Source: Pristionchus mayeri (Eukaryota; Nematoda; Chromadorea; Rhabditida; Neodiplogasteridae). From it: 64,000 nt of DNA. Position 1 is the first letter of the stretch; each line of letters begins with the position of its first letter. Below are positions 24,163-33,717 of the stretch, in pieces. Location of the stretch: positions 38,838,907 through 38,902,906 of the forward strand of contig BTRK01000004.1 of the NCBI GenBank assembly GCA_036245805.1, written 5' to 3'. The position numbers and the translations under genes are program-made. Below the pieces are notes generated by a model. That model made no database searches, was not told the origin of the DNA, and worked only from the letters and a program-made list of their open reading frames with translations.

Positions 24163-25575
24163 ATGGGCAACAAACCTTCGAGACCGAAAATGTTGCGGGC
24201 AATTCGATTTCGGAAGAAGACTAAATCAGCAAAGCTGCACAAGCTGCCTCGCGATATGGTTTGGGAGATTCTGCAGTATGCGCCTGAGTCGATGCAGAAT
24301 GTGAGAGAGGTGAGGAATTGTAAATGATTTGACTATATCCATTGTCATCATTATCTTTATCTAAATTCAAGAATAATACAAAGAGAGTCTCACATAAGGA
24401 GCAAACAAACGAAATTGCAACTAAGTTATTCGTTTTTCTACATAAACATGTACATTAGAACCTTGCATTTTAATCGAGTAGTGACATTCTTTGTTGCCAT
24501 TGTTAACAAATACGTATGACAGTAGACAATTACAGGAAACTGTTGTTTTTACTAGGGTTCCGGAATTGGGCGTAAATGGGCAAATGTTGGACTATTTTCG
24601 GGTATGTTTCATGTGCGTTATACAGTACGTGCTAATCGCCTTGGCCATGGGCGTGCGCGGCTTGCGCGGATTGATTTTGCGGGAAGAATATTGTTTTTCA
24701 CGATACGAGCCTATTATTTTCGAATTCTCCGTAAAAGTTTGCATCGGATGGACTATTCATTCATATTTTAATAGAAATAAATCAATATTTGGAATTCTGC
24801 AATGCTGCAACCTACCGTAATCCCAGTTTGCGATACTGCCTATATCGTAAACTGAGATTACGGTAGGATGCAGAAATACCGTATTCAAAATATTGATTTA
24901 TAAATATAAATATATTTTTAAAAATATGAATGAATAGTCCTTCCGATGCGAAATTTTACGGAGAATTCGAAAATAATAGGTTCGAATTGTGAGAAATAAT
25001 ATTCTTCCCGCAAAATCAATCCGCGCAAGCCGCGTTCCGCAGCGCAGCGCCGCGCGCACATGGTCAAGGCGATTATCACGTACTGTATATGCGAACTATA
25101 TATCGTACATGAATGAAGCGTTCGCGAAAATGATTCTATAGATGCCCAATTACGCCCAAATCAGGAACCCTAGTTTTTACATCATCCACAGCGATTTCAT
25201 TGTAGATTAGAAATGATAACTATTCAATAAATAATGCAATGAGCAACTATATTTTAGACTTGTCAATATCTTAAACTGCGACGAATATGATGTAAGACAG
25301 TCGCTCCTGACACTTACACCAGAAGTCTCGCTTGTGGAGAATGTGACGGTATTCTGCCAAAAAGATAACACGGTACATAGCATTTTTTTTCAAATATACT
25401 TTAATTGGTTATATTCTATTACTAAATGTTATCAATAGGTACTATTCAGTTTCGCATTTGGATCGACGTCCCTTTCTGCAATTTGAAAGTGTTCTTGCGG
25501 AGCCTTTTCCAAGATTCATCGTTCAAATTGGTCAACAGGATTCAACGGTATACGTATCGCAGTGGAATCGTGAGT
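24163..25575 (+). CDS. F-box-like protein, three candidate exons
   Basis: Exon 1 (24163-24309) starts MGNKPSRPK and has a basic stretch, then LPRDMVWEILQYAPESMQNVRE. This matches the first helices of the nematode F-box domain, which recruits substrates to SCF ubiquitin ligases through SKP1. Exon 2 is about 25259-25370 (VNILNCDEYDVRQSLLTL) and exon 3 about 25437-25575 (DRRPFLQFESVLAEPFPRF), both with gt..ag borders but no recognised domain. The first intron is enlarged by a hAT-like MITE (24553-25172). The C-terminus is not found, so the gene may be longer or truncated. Confidence 0.5.
24553..25172. mobile_element. hAT-like palindromic MITE, 8-bp target duplication
   Basis: Termini 'tagggttcc' and inverse 'ggaaccctag' are flanked by the direct repeat 'gtttttac' (24545-24552 and 25173-25180). 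The arms are inverted over most of the 620 bp, centred near 24835. Eight-base duplications and TAGGG-type ends are characteristic of hAT elements. No transposase. Confidence 0.85.
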
Positions 25576-25880
25576 TATGATTATGCAATTGGAATATAAA
25601 TTAAAAATACATATTAAAATAAATATCTCTGAAATCACATAGTTCCCATATGTCAATAGGGCTCATTTGCGTCCAAAATGAACAAAAACATTATAAAAGC
25701 GTGTTTCCGCATGAGAACTACATAAGTTTCCTGTCCATTCGGTCATAGACTCGATTTGAATAAATTTAGGACTTTTGCCTGGAATTGCACAAGGGAGTCG
25801 GAATCAGGCTACCATTCAAGGTCAAACACATGAACTAACATATAAATGATGTAATTGCAATTCCTACAACGTTTTGTAAA
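25576..25880. other. No gene recognised
   Basis: AT-rich, no supported exon. Confidence 0.4.
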
Positions 25881-26385
25881 GAATGGGCCACTTAAAATGC
25901 AATTGCATCTCTCTGAGAGCCGAAAAAAGCTGTAATACGACAATATATGCAGAAATTATAAAATCGATACCTGACTTAGATCATGTTATAGAGAATTATG
26001 TGCTGAACATTTTATATGTAGAAAGTAAGCTTCTATCTGTTCATTGAAGCGCCCTACAGAGCCTGGAAGTTGGCCAGAAATAGGCTAGAATCCCTCTAGA
26101 GCGCGCGCTCTAACCGTCTGCCGCTTTCGCCGTCTGGCCTCCCTCTCCCTCCCCTACATTTAGAGCTTCCTCGCGCTCCTCCACCTTCGTATTCTTCCAA
26201 CTTTTAGACTGTAGCGCGCTTCAACGAAAAGATAGAAGCTTACTTTCAACAGATAAAATGTTCAGCGCATAATTCTCTATAAGATGATTCCACTCACGTA
26301 TCGATTTTATAATTTCTGCATATATTATCGTATTACAGCTTTATTCGGCTCTCAGAGCGATGCAATTGCATTTTAAAGGTAATCG
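25881..26385. mobile_element. Fold-back element
   Basis: The left arm starting 'ttaaaatgcaattgcat' is inverted at the right end 'atgcaattgcattttaa'. Arms of about 160 bp each pair through 'gaaagtaagcttctatct'. The centre (26060-26220) is GC-richer and unpaired. The target duplication is not clear. Confidence 0.7.
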
Positions 26386-26935
26386 GCGGTCAAAAATGAT
26401 TGAATTTCATATTATTTATCTCCCCTGTCTGATACCAAAACACTATTAAAAAATAAAAAAAATAATTAAATTTAAGCAGGAAATAGTTAAAAGAAGTGAC
26501 GATTACGGTAGGCAACGGGGGCCGCGAAACTCCGCCTTCCTTGCTAAATAAAGTAAAAAAATTGTCACATTTACGTAGTTTAGCAAATTCGCCTATTATG
26601 TGGACTGCGCGTCCGGCTCCGAGGCACCGGTTGCGGTAAGGGGATGTTATCGATCTTTTTCTTAGGGAATGCGTTTTCAAATTTCGATAAATTTTGTCGT
26701 AAGTAGGCGTCAGGCTTGCGGGTCCTCTAGGTATGCATACTTGATTGCTTAGTTACAGTTCCTTCAGGTGCTTATCCGCACCAATGCTTTTCATCCCCAT
26801 TTTCTCCAGTTCTAATTCCGTATTTCGACATGGTTACCCCTTTTTTGTTCATTTTCTTTGTAAAAAAAGTGATTGCCAGGTTCATTGTGATCAATTTGCA
26901 TAAATCCGTCGTGTTTGATTGACCATATCGTTTAG
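26386..26935. other. No gene recognised
   Basis: Intergenic sequence before the THAP exon; no supported feature. Confidence 0.4.
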
Positions 26936-28243
26936 ATGGTACGTAGGTGCGCACTTTGTGGAGCGTCGGGTGTGAATGGGGGAATGCGAAGATTCCCGGC
27001 CAATTCCATGCCCCATAAACAACAAGTGTGGGTAGATCGACTATTGCTCCCTCCTGAAAAGAGTGAGGAGATGCTGCGCTTGTATCGTACGCGACTGGGC
27101 GCGAGTCCTCCTTTGCGGATCGTGTGGTGCTCGGTGCATTTCGGAGAAGACGACCTGCCCGTGAGAAATCATAGTCTTTCCTGTAGATCCTGATAGCAAC
27201 TTCAACAATATGTGCTGAATTATAGCACCGCATACAACCCCCCTCCTCCCCTACCATGCCGCGTCTCTCTCGATTGAACAGCAGTCAGAACCATCAAGTA
27301 ACGTTTTATCGAGGGGAAGGGAATGGACGAGGGAGAGACATATCGAAGGGGAAACACACAAGAAATGGAATAAGACGAACCATGATTTAGCGAGCGGAGA
27401 CCCTCGATGATTCTCGTGTAGAAGAGACCGACGGATCTCCCCCTCCACTCTCGCGAATGGCAACTCTTGCATCGACTAACGACCCTAGCGACCCCCCGAT
27501 TCCTCCTTGGTCGCGAGTACAATCCGCAAGTGCTCCGACCGTATCTCGCTATGCGTCCACGGTGAATCAGTTTAGTCGGTTGGGATTAGAATAGCTTTAT
27601 TCAGAATTTATTCGAATGCCCCTCACAAGATGATTCGGAGTACAGAACAGAAACAGAAAAGGTCAGCAATAAATAATAAAGGATGTACAGTATTATCATA
27701 AGTTTACATGATTATCTACAGGGGTCATCACAAGAAACGGTTGATTCTACCGAGTCGATAGACAACTCTCTTCCTGATCTACCACCCTACTTGCTCATCG
27801 CCTCATCGTCTCTCCTCAACCTGTTCACTCGTTGTCCTTCTTGCGGTGATCCCTCTATTCACTCGCTATCCTTCTCTCAGCATGGGTCGGCCGTTGTGCT
27901 GAAGTGGAAGTGCAATAAATGTGACTGCCGGTATTCATCTTTACAATGTTTTTTTAAAATTCTCACCTGAATGTCGCTCAGCGACTGGCCGTGTTCGGTG
28001 ATGTGCTCGGACTCCCCCTTCCTGCTCCTCGTACAGAGTACGATCTTCTATCGAAGCTCGTGCTGCCTGCAGTTGATATTGTCTGCGAAAGACACATGCG
28101 ATACGTGGAGAGTGTGGTTCGAAATGTTGCTAGCGTAAGTAAATCTTCATTGCGGCATAATTGAATAACTTTACAGCGAGTAGATATGCTTCCATTTTTT
28201 TGCATTTACAAATAAATGCTCAGCAGTTACTACATTTACATAT

Positions 28244-28383
28244 GGCACTTCTTGGATAATTGGCCCACCCCCCCCCCTTCTCCCCTACCCGCTCATTTTT
28301 AGATCTCATTCCTTGATTTTCGGTCGCACAACCACTTTGAGATGGGGAGGGGATGGGGGTGGGCCAATTATCCAAGAAGTGCC
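28244..28383. mobile_element. 140-bp MITE, 8-bp target duplication
   Basis: Inverted ends 'ggcacttcttggataattgg' are flanked by 'ttacatat' (28236-28243 and 28384-28391). The middle is C-rich then G-rich. The eight-base duplication suggests a hAT-type origin. Confidence 0.8.
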
Positions 28384-28411
28384 TTACATATTATTCTATA
28401 TTAATCACTAC

Positions 28412-29051
28412 CATAGTTGTCCACCACTGGACCACCCATGAGCACCCATGAACATCGGGTCATGGTCAAAAATCGATCGGTAGGTCAAGACTAGGTACCG
28501 TACCGAATCGATCATACAGTACCATCAGATACCGTATCCCCGATTATCGCAAACTAACTTTATTTGTAAAGTCTTGGTACGGTGCCGGATCGATTATACA
28601 GTACCCAAGTTACTATCGTAACTTAGTTCCTCAGGTCAAACAATTGTCTTTTTTTAAAAATTCTAAATCGATTATAAAATGATTCTACAGTAACAAGAGA
28701 TACGGTAGAATTCTTTTAAAAAATTACTGTCGATTTTGAATATTTAAAAAAAAGTTTGACCCAAGGAACTGGGTTACGGTAATGTCTTGAGTACTGTAGA
28801 ATCGACTGAGCACCGTACCTGGACTTTTTAAAAATAAAGTAAGTTTGCGATGCTCGGGGGATACGGTAGTGGTATACGGTATCTGGAGTACGGTATGATC
28901 GATTGGGTACGGTACCTAGTCTTGACCTACCGATCGAGTTTTGACCATGACCCGGGGTTCATGGGTGCTAAGTGCTTGTCACTTTTCATGACAATCACTT
29001 AGCACCCATGAATAGGGGTCATGGGGATCGCCGCCGGCATGGGCAACTATG
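28412..29051. mobile_element. hAT-like palindromic MITE, 'catagttg' family
   Basis: Ends are 'catagttgtcc' and inverse 'gggcaactatg', flanked by 'atcactac' (28404-28411 and 29052-29059). The 640-bp body is largely palindromic with repeated 'taccgtac'-type words. A 111-bp relative is at 59813-59923. Confidence 0.85.
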
Positions 29052-29480
29052 ATCACTACTTACATCAGATTATTATTCTCATATCTAACAAATTACGCTC
29101 TGGTTGTTAGGTTACAGTATCCCTCAACTATGAAGTAACAGAGGCACTCGATTTTCATTAGTTAATCATAAAAACTGGAAACTCACTTGAAGAGGAGAGG
29201 AATCGACTTGTCGATTGACGGACGGTACAGTCGGCCCGGCTTCACAGCACTGAACGCGACCATCTCATTCATCCACCTGACAACAAATTTGATTCTACTT
29301 GTCATCAATATGCACAAGCATATGAAGGGAATTGGTACAGATAATTGAATTGTTTAGAGAAGTCCGCTATTTTTTTCAGATGGTATCAGTGGGCGGATGG
29401 AGAAGGAGGGAGTGAGAAGGGGGCTGAAGATTTTGTTAGCCAAGCTGTACAAGGTGCTTTCACTTTTTGGGAAAACAATC

Positions 29481-30025
29481 ACAGGTGTCCAGGAATGGCG
29501 GCGAGGGGGGGGGGTACTGAGCACCTTGTACAGCTTGGCCCAAATTTGGGGCGGTGCGCAAGCATGAGTAGGGGGTCATGGTAAAATCGATAATAAGTGA
29601 TGGTAGGTCAAGACAAAGTTCCATACCCAATCGATAGTACAGTACCTCCAGATACCGTATATGGCTACCGTAAACCTCGAGCATGGGCCAAACATTTTTC
29701 TAAAAAAAAGTTTTTTTTCTAGAAATCCCAAATAGATCATAAGATGATTCTACAGTAATTAGATATACGGAAATATACTTTAAATGCATTTTATTTTCGA
29801 TTTTGATTTTTTAGAAAATGTTTGACCCAAGGAACTGGATCTGACCCACGGATCTAGGTTACGGTAGTTACTTTGGTACTGTAGAATCGATTGGATACGT
29901 TACCAGAACTTTTTAAAAATAAAGTTAGTTTGTGATATTCCGGGATTACGGTAGCGGAATACGGTATTTTGGGGTACTATACCATCGATTGGTTATGGTA
30001 CTTTGATTTTTTTGAAAAATAAGTC
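29481..30025. mobile_element. Palindromic MITE half, 'aggtgtcca' family
   Basis: It starts 'aggtgtccaggaatggcggc'. It contains 'gatggtaggtcaagac' and ends with an 85-bp segment (29941-30025) found perfectly inverted at 30790-30874. The matching inverted terminus is not here but at 30631, as expected if one element was split by an inversion. Confidence 0.65.
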
Positions 30026-30086
30026 TATGACATAATATGGGTAATACATTTATGATTGACTCTGTATGTATGAAACATGAAGGCAC

Positions 30087-30549
30087 CTTGGCGAAGTGAC
30101 GATGTCTTCCAGTTACGTGTGCGAGAGAAGACAGCCAGTATTGCAGTCCAAGCTTACGACTTTTACCGAACTTGGAGTGGATATAGTGCGCATGGTTTAT
30201 TAACTTCTTTCTCCAATACTGTATATTGGGGCACTGCTCTTTGCCAACTGAAAAAACAACTAATATGGCGTAAGATGTACGTCTCTCTACAGTTTGCATT
30301 ATCTCTTGTTGGTCATAGAAACTAGAGAACAGGTGAAACATAAGTTTCGCATGTCTTCTCCGCCACATTTTACAAGTGTAACATGTTCTCCTAACTGTTA
30401 TAAGTTGTTCTGCATGTAATTACCTCTCTCAGATCATGGTTAATTCCCTTGACAAGATGCCAAAAATCGAGAAGATGCTTGATGACACTGAAGTCATCCC
30501 TCAGCATCTTCCCTATCTTAGCGTCGTTGTCCGTGCACACTGATCGAAT
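30087..30549 (-). pseudogene. Kolobok-like transposase, 3' blocks on the opposite strand
   Basis: Exon 30549-30424 reads IRSVCTDNDAKIGKML and then HLLDFWHLVKGI. This corresponds to the TD..I and H..D.WH..K blocks of Kolobok-type transposases and ends at a gtaatt donor. A second exon, 30247-30087, reads CPNIQYWRKKLINHAHYIH, the following W..K...H block. These are the blocks missing from the plus-strand gene at 26936-29334, in correct order but reversed strand. The phase between the two exons does not match directly, so an exon may be missing. Confidence 0.6.
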
Positions 30550-30630
30550 CTACAAGCATGCAGTACTAACCACCCATTGTCATATAAGCATTGATCCGTT
30601 CAAATTATCATTCTGTTCATAGGTGTCCAC

Positions 30631-30874
30631 GCCGGCGGCGACAGGGGGGTTCTGAGCACCGCCCAAATTTGGTCATGGTAAAATCGATAATAAGTGATGG
30701 TAGGTCAAGACTAAGTACCGTACCCAATAGATAGTACAGTACCTCCAGATACAGTATATGGCTACCGTAACCCTCGATCATCACCAACTGACTTATTTTT
30801 CAAAAAAATCAAAGTACCATAACCAATCGATGGTATAGTACCCCAAAATACCGTATTCCGCTACCGTAATCCCG
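30631..30874. mobile_element. Second half of the 'aggtgtcca' MITE
   Basis: It starts 'aggtgtccacgccggcggcg', repeats 'gatggtaggtcaagac' in direct orientation relative to 29600, and carries the inverted 85-bp segment 30790-30874. Confidence 0.65.
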
Positions 30875-30883
30875 ACTAATAAA

Positions 30884-31201
30884 AAGTTGAGAGTCGGCGA
30901 AGCTTGTGGGAAGTACATTGACGAGAGCGCTGAGATCGTTGCGAGAATGGGAATTGAAGGATTGAGACGGCCAAGGCATTGGGCTGAATTGTAATTTCGT
31001 GTTGAAGATGCAATAAAAACAGCAGTACCTTGCATCGAAAGATGCATTGTTTGCTTTGTAAATGCGGACAGTGGTCGCATATACAACACAGGCCAAGGGG
31101 ATGGCGGCTGTAACTCCGAACCAGAGATTTAAAACGAATGCGACGCCGGCTGCGAGTGAGGGCAACGGGATTAATATGAGGACAGCGTAGATGTGCCGAG
31201 T
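30884..31201 (-). pseudogene. Fragment of the multi-pass membrane family (exons 2-3)
   Basis: Exon-2-like 31201-31029 reads RHIYAVLILIPLPSLAAGV. Exon-3-like sequence from 30983 contains IPILATISALSSMYFPQASPT, which matches the family hairpin. It ends at the MITE boundary near 30884, so it is truncated. The phase at the exon join is not consistent. Confidence 0.6.
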
Positions 31202-32138
31202 CTGGAACTCAAAGGGCGTCAAGCGACCATCCGGCGATGGCCTAGTCTCACAAATTCACTCGATATTGCTGACCGGTTTGCAAAGGAGATATATAAATTT
31301 TGTTGTTTGTCTGCAACTCTCTTGCTCTCTAGCACTCTTTCCTTCTCCCTGGGTCGATGGTGGGTAGCAGAGTAGCAGAGGGAAGGGTGAGCGGGAGGAG
31401 AGAGAGGCAGAGCACGAGGGAGGAGGGCAGGCGAGGAGGGGGCAATTGGGGGCAGTCCTCTCCTAAGCCTTCTCTGTTAGTCCCTCGCAGTCTGCCCAGC
31501 GTAAAGCGAGAGAGAAAAAGATATCGCGCAGATTCTCGAATCTCCACAAAAGTTGAGGATTCATAGACAAGAATTGTGTTGATGATACGTGCAAAATATT
31601 TAAGTGAGAAATATTGAACACAGTACATGGATACAGTACATGGGTACAAAAAAACAAGAAAAAAACTAGAGTTATGGAAGAAAAGAAAGAAGGAAAAGAT
31701 GAGCCGGGAGGGGAAAAGTGTGTCCCTCCCCAAGGACTCATCTGCAACGCCTCCACCCTCGCGGGTCCATATTTCAGTCCAACAACGAGAGACAAACCGC
31801 ACGAACTCGACTCAGTTTTCATTTTTTTTGCGCTTGTGTTAACAGTATTCCCATTTATAAATTCAACAGTCAATGTTCAGGCATCTCACCTGTGCTTTAT
31901 TCAAGTCTTCAATTTGAATAAGATCAACCATGATGCCCTCGGGAAGTACGGTACCGACAGTTGCCAAACCGTCCGGAAATACCGTACGAGTTTATAAATT
32001 TGATGGCACACATAAGTTTTTAATTCGGGAGTAAACATATTCATTCTAACCGGCCCGACGGCCTGTCGACCGAAGATAGAGCCTAAAAAATGAATAGACA
32101 ATTACCCGAATTACGAAAAAAAGCGTCACAATTTCCAG
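31202..32138. other. Purine-rich stretch, no gene recognised
   Basis: GA-rich from 31370 to 31520. Open frames on both strands reflect low complexity and have no domain or splice support. Confidence 0.4.
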
Positions 32139-33076
32139 TTCCCACGCACTCCACTACCGCTTCTCGCACCCATTTGGTTGTTTTCCTTCCTCTCTGGAAT
32201 CGTCTTCGAGACTTCTCATTGGATGGCCGGAAAGCACTCCTCACGATTATATCTGATATCTACTTTTTGGTGGAAAGAACTAATGTTGAAATAGAGGTAT
32301 TTTTCGATTCCTTTCCTCTTATTTACATTAAACTCCATTCTGGTGCTTCGATCCATACCAGAATTGCTAAATAATTGATACATTTAAATGTTTTCAGTTT
32401 TCCGAAATCGTCGGTTTCAACCTGGGCACTCCCGTTCTCGTCGGGATAGCAGTTACCACATCAGTCTACTATCCACCCGTTTCTCTTGCATTTACTTCCT
32501 TGCTAATAGCGACTGCGATTCCACACTTGCGGCTACTCTTGCATTCGAGACGTAAAGTATGCCTGCACATTTTCCATGTTTTAAACTTTCAACTACTGTT
32601 AGCCAGAAACGTCAACGAGAATACTTATTCATTCCGTTGTGGAATTATGAAGCATGCATTACAGTTTCATCACTCATTCCTCCTCTTCTGTTCTTCAATA
32701 ATGCTCCTTGCGAGCATCGTTGCCATGGACCTCGTTTGCGAATTGGGCATTCAAGTCATTGTTCCTACCATTACTTCTGCTATCTACGCAGAATTCGTAG
32801 TGATGATTAGCATCTATGAGATGCGTCAGAAGGTTAGTTTCTTATCATATTTGAACTTTATAACGGGAAAATGTTAGCGTGTTCCAAAAATGGTATGAAT
32901 CTGGAATATAACCATCGTAGCTCCCTCTACGTGCGCTCCGCGCTATTTTTCTCATATTATCGATCGTATTGGCCATCTCCGCATATGTTTGCTATACCTC
33001 ATTCTTCACTCGCTTCCCTGGCACGACTACTGCATCAGTTGCCGTTATGACGTTCCTCATTTTTATTGAGTATCTA
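32139..33076 (+). pseudogene. Membrane-family copy with exons 2-5, frameshifted
   Basis: Exon 2 is 32139-32296, 158 nt instead of 159, and its frame changes near GIVFETSHWMAGK, so one base is lost. Exon 3 (32398-32556, 159 nt), exon 4 (32665-32832) and exon 5 (32921-33076) are open and read FNLGTPVLVGIAVTTS, FHHSFLLFCSSIMLL and LPLRALRAIFLILS. No family start exon precedes it, and no exon 6-10 follows before the next gene at 33718. Confidence 0.75.
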
Positions 33077-33447
33077 GTATGTTTTCTATTTTGCAAAGCA
33101 TTTGCATTGGAGATATGCATGTTGGATCATTGCCATCGAATTTCAGCTACGTACTCACCCTGTGTAACATGTAAATCGAAAGCCGCATGAAGTCACGTCC
33201 TGAGATATTCTACCCACGCGAATCTCACTTTGTGAGGGACAATAAAGGATACATGTGAAGTTTATAATTGAGAATATCGAATCTGTATTGTACACATTGG
33301 TAATACGGTAAGGGGGCATATATTGAAGGGTCAGACATGGGATTAGTAGACCCCTCCCCTCTCTTTTTTCCTCGAATTGCTCCTCAACTCTTCGGGTGCC
33401 TCCTCATCAATTGACCCGATGAGAGAGAGGGAGAGGGAGTGGGACAA

Positions 33448-33600
33448 GTGATTGCGATCTTGATCTCCTAGTAAGCCACGATATCTCGGCCTGTCTTATC
33501 TACTTGGGATAAGGGAAGCCCTGAGGTCATTCGCCGTCTTGTCTGGAGATCACATACTTTCTCGGGTTGATCCTTCGAAAGATTGCCCGCTATGTTTCCT
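33448..33600 (+). promoter_or_regulatory. Upstream block shared by membrane-family genes, GATA-type sites
   Basis: 'gattgcgatcttgatctcct', 'aagccacg' and 'tactttctcg' recur in the same order at 44918-45065, about 120-260 nt before the corresponding start codons. This copy has facing sites CTTATC (33495-33500) and GATAAG (33508-33513), the consensus for GATA factors. 'gaggtcattcg' also appears upstream of the gene at 38648. Regulation by an intestinal GATA factor is inference. Confidence 0.5.
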
Positions 33601-33717
33601 CTGTTTCTCCTCGATAGTCTATGTATACTTTCTTTCATTATTCCGTTTTTTTCAAGGCGGAACGATGTTTCAGATAACTTTAACACGGGAATTAGCGTGC
33701 TTTTCAACTGAGTTAAC

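Larger units (their letters stand above)
26936..29334 (+). pseudogene. THAP-domain / Kolobok-like transposase gene, 5' part
   Basis: Exon 1 (26936-27160) encodes a THAP zinc finger: CALC near the N-terminus, a central W, and CSVHF near residue 66, giving the C2CH ligands of a sequence-specific DNA-binding fold. Exon 2 (27391-27561) is a Ser/Pro-rich linker. Exon 3 (27722-27930) has a zinc ribbon, CPSCG and CNKC. Exon 4 (27982-28134) reads LAVFGDVLGLPLPAPRTEY, and exon 5 (about 29195-29334) LSIDGRYSRPGF, resembling the first catalytic-Asp block of Kolobok-type transposases. The reading phase between exons 3 and 4 does not match in my model. Two MITEs fill the intron before exon 5. Matching later blocks lie beyond this end on the opposite strand (30549-30087). 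It could be a dead transposon or a broken domesticated gene. Confidence 0.6.

Noticed and set aside
31329..31873. Overlapping ORFs in the purine-rich region
   Set aside because: Low complexity; frames on both strands are open for compositional reasons.
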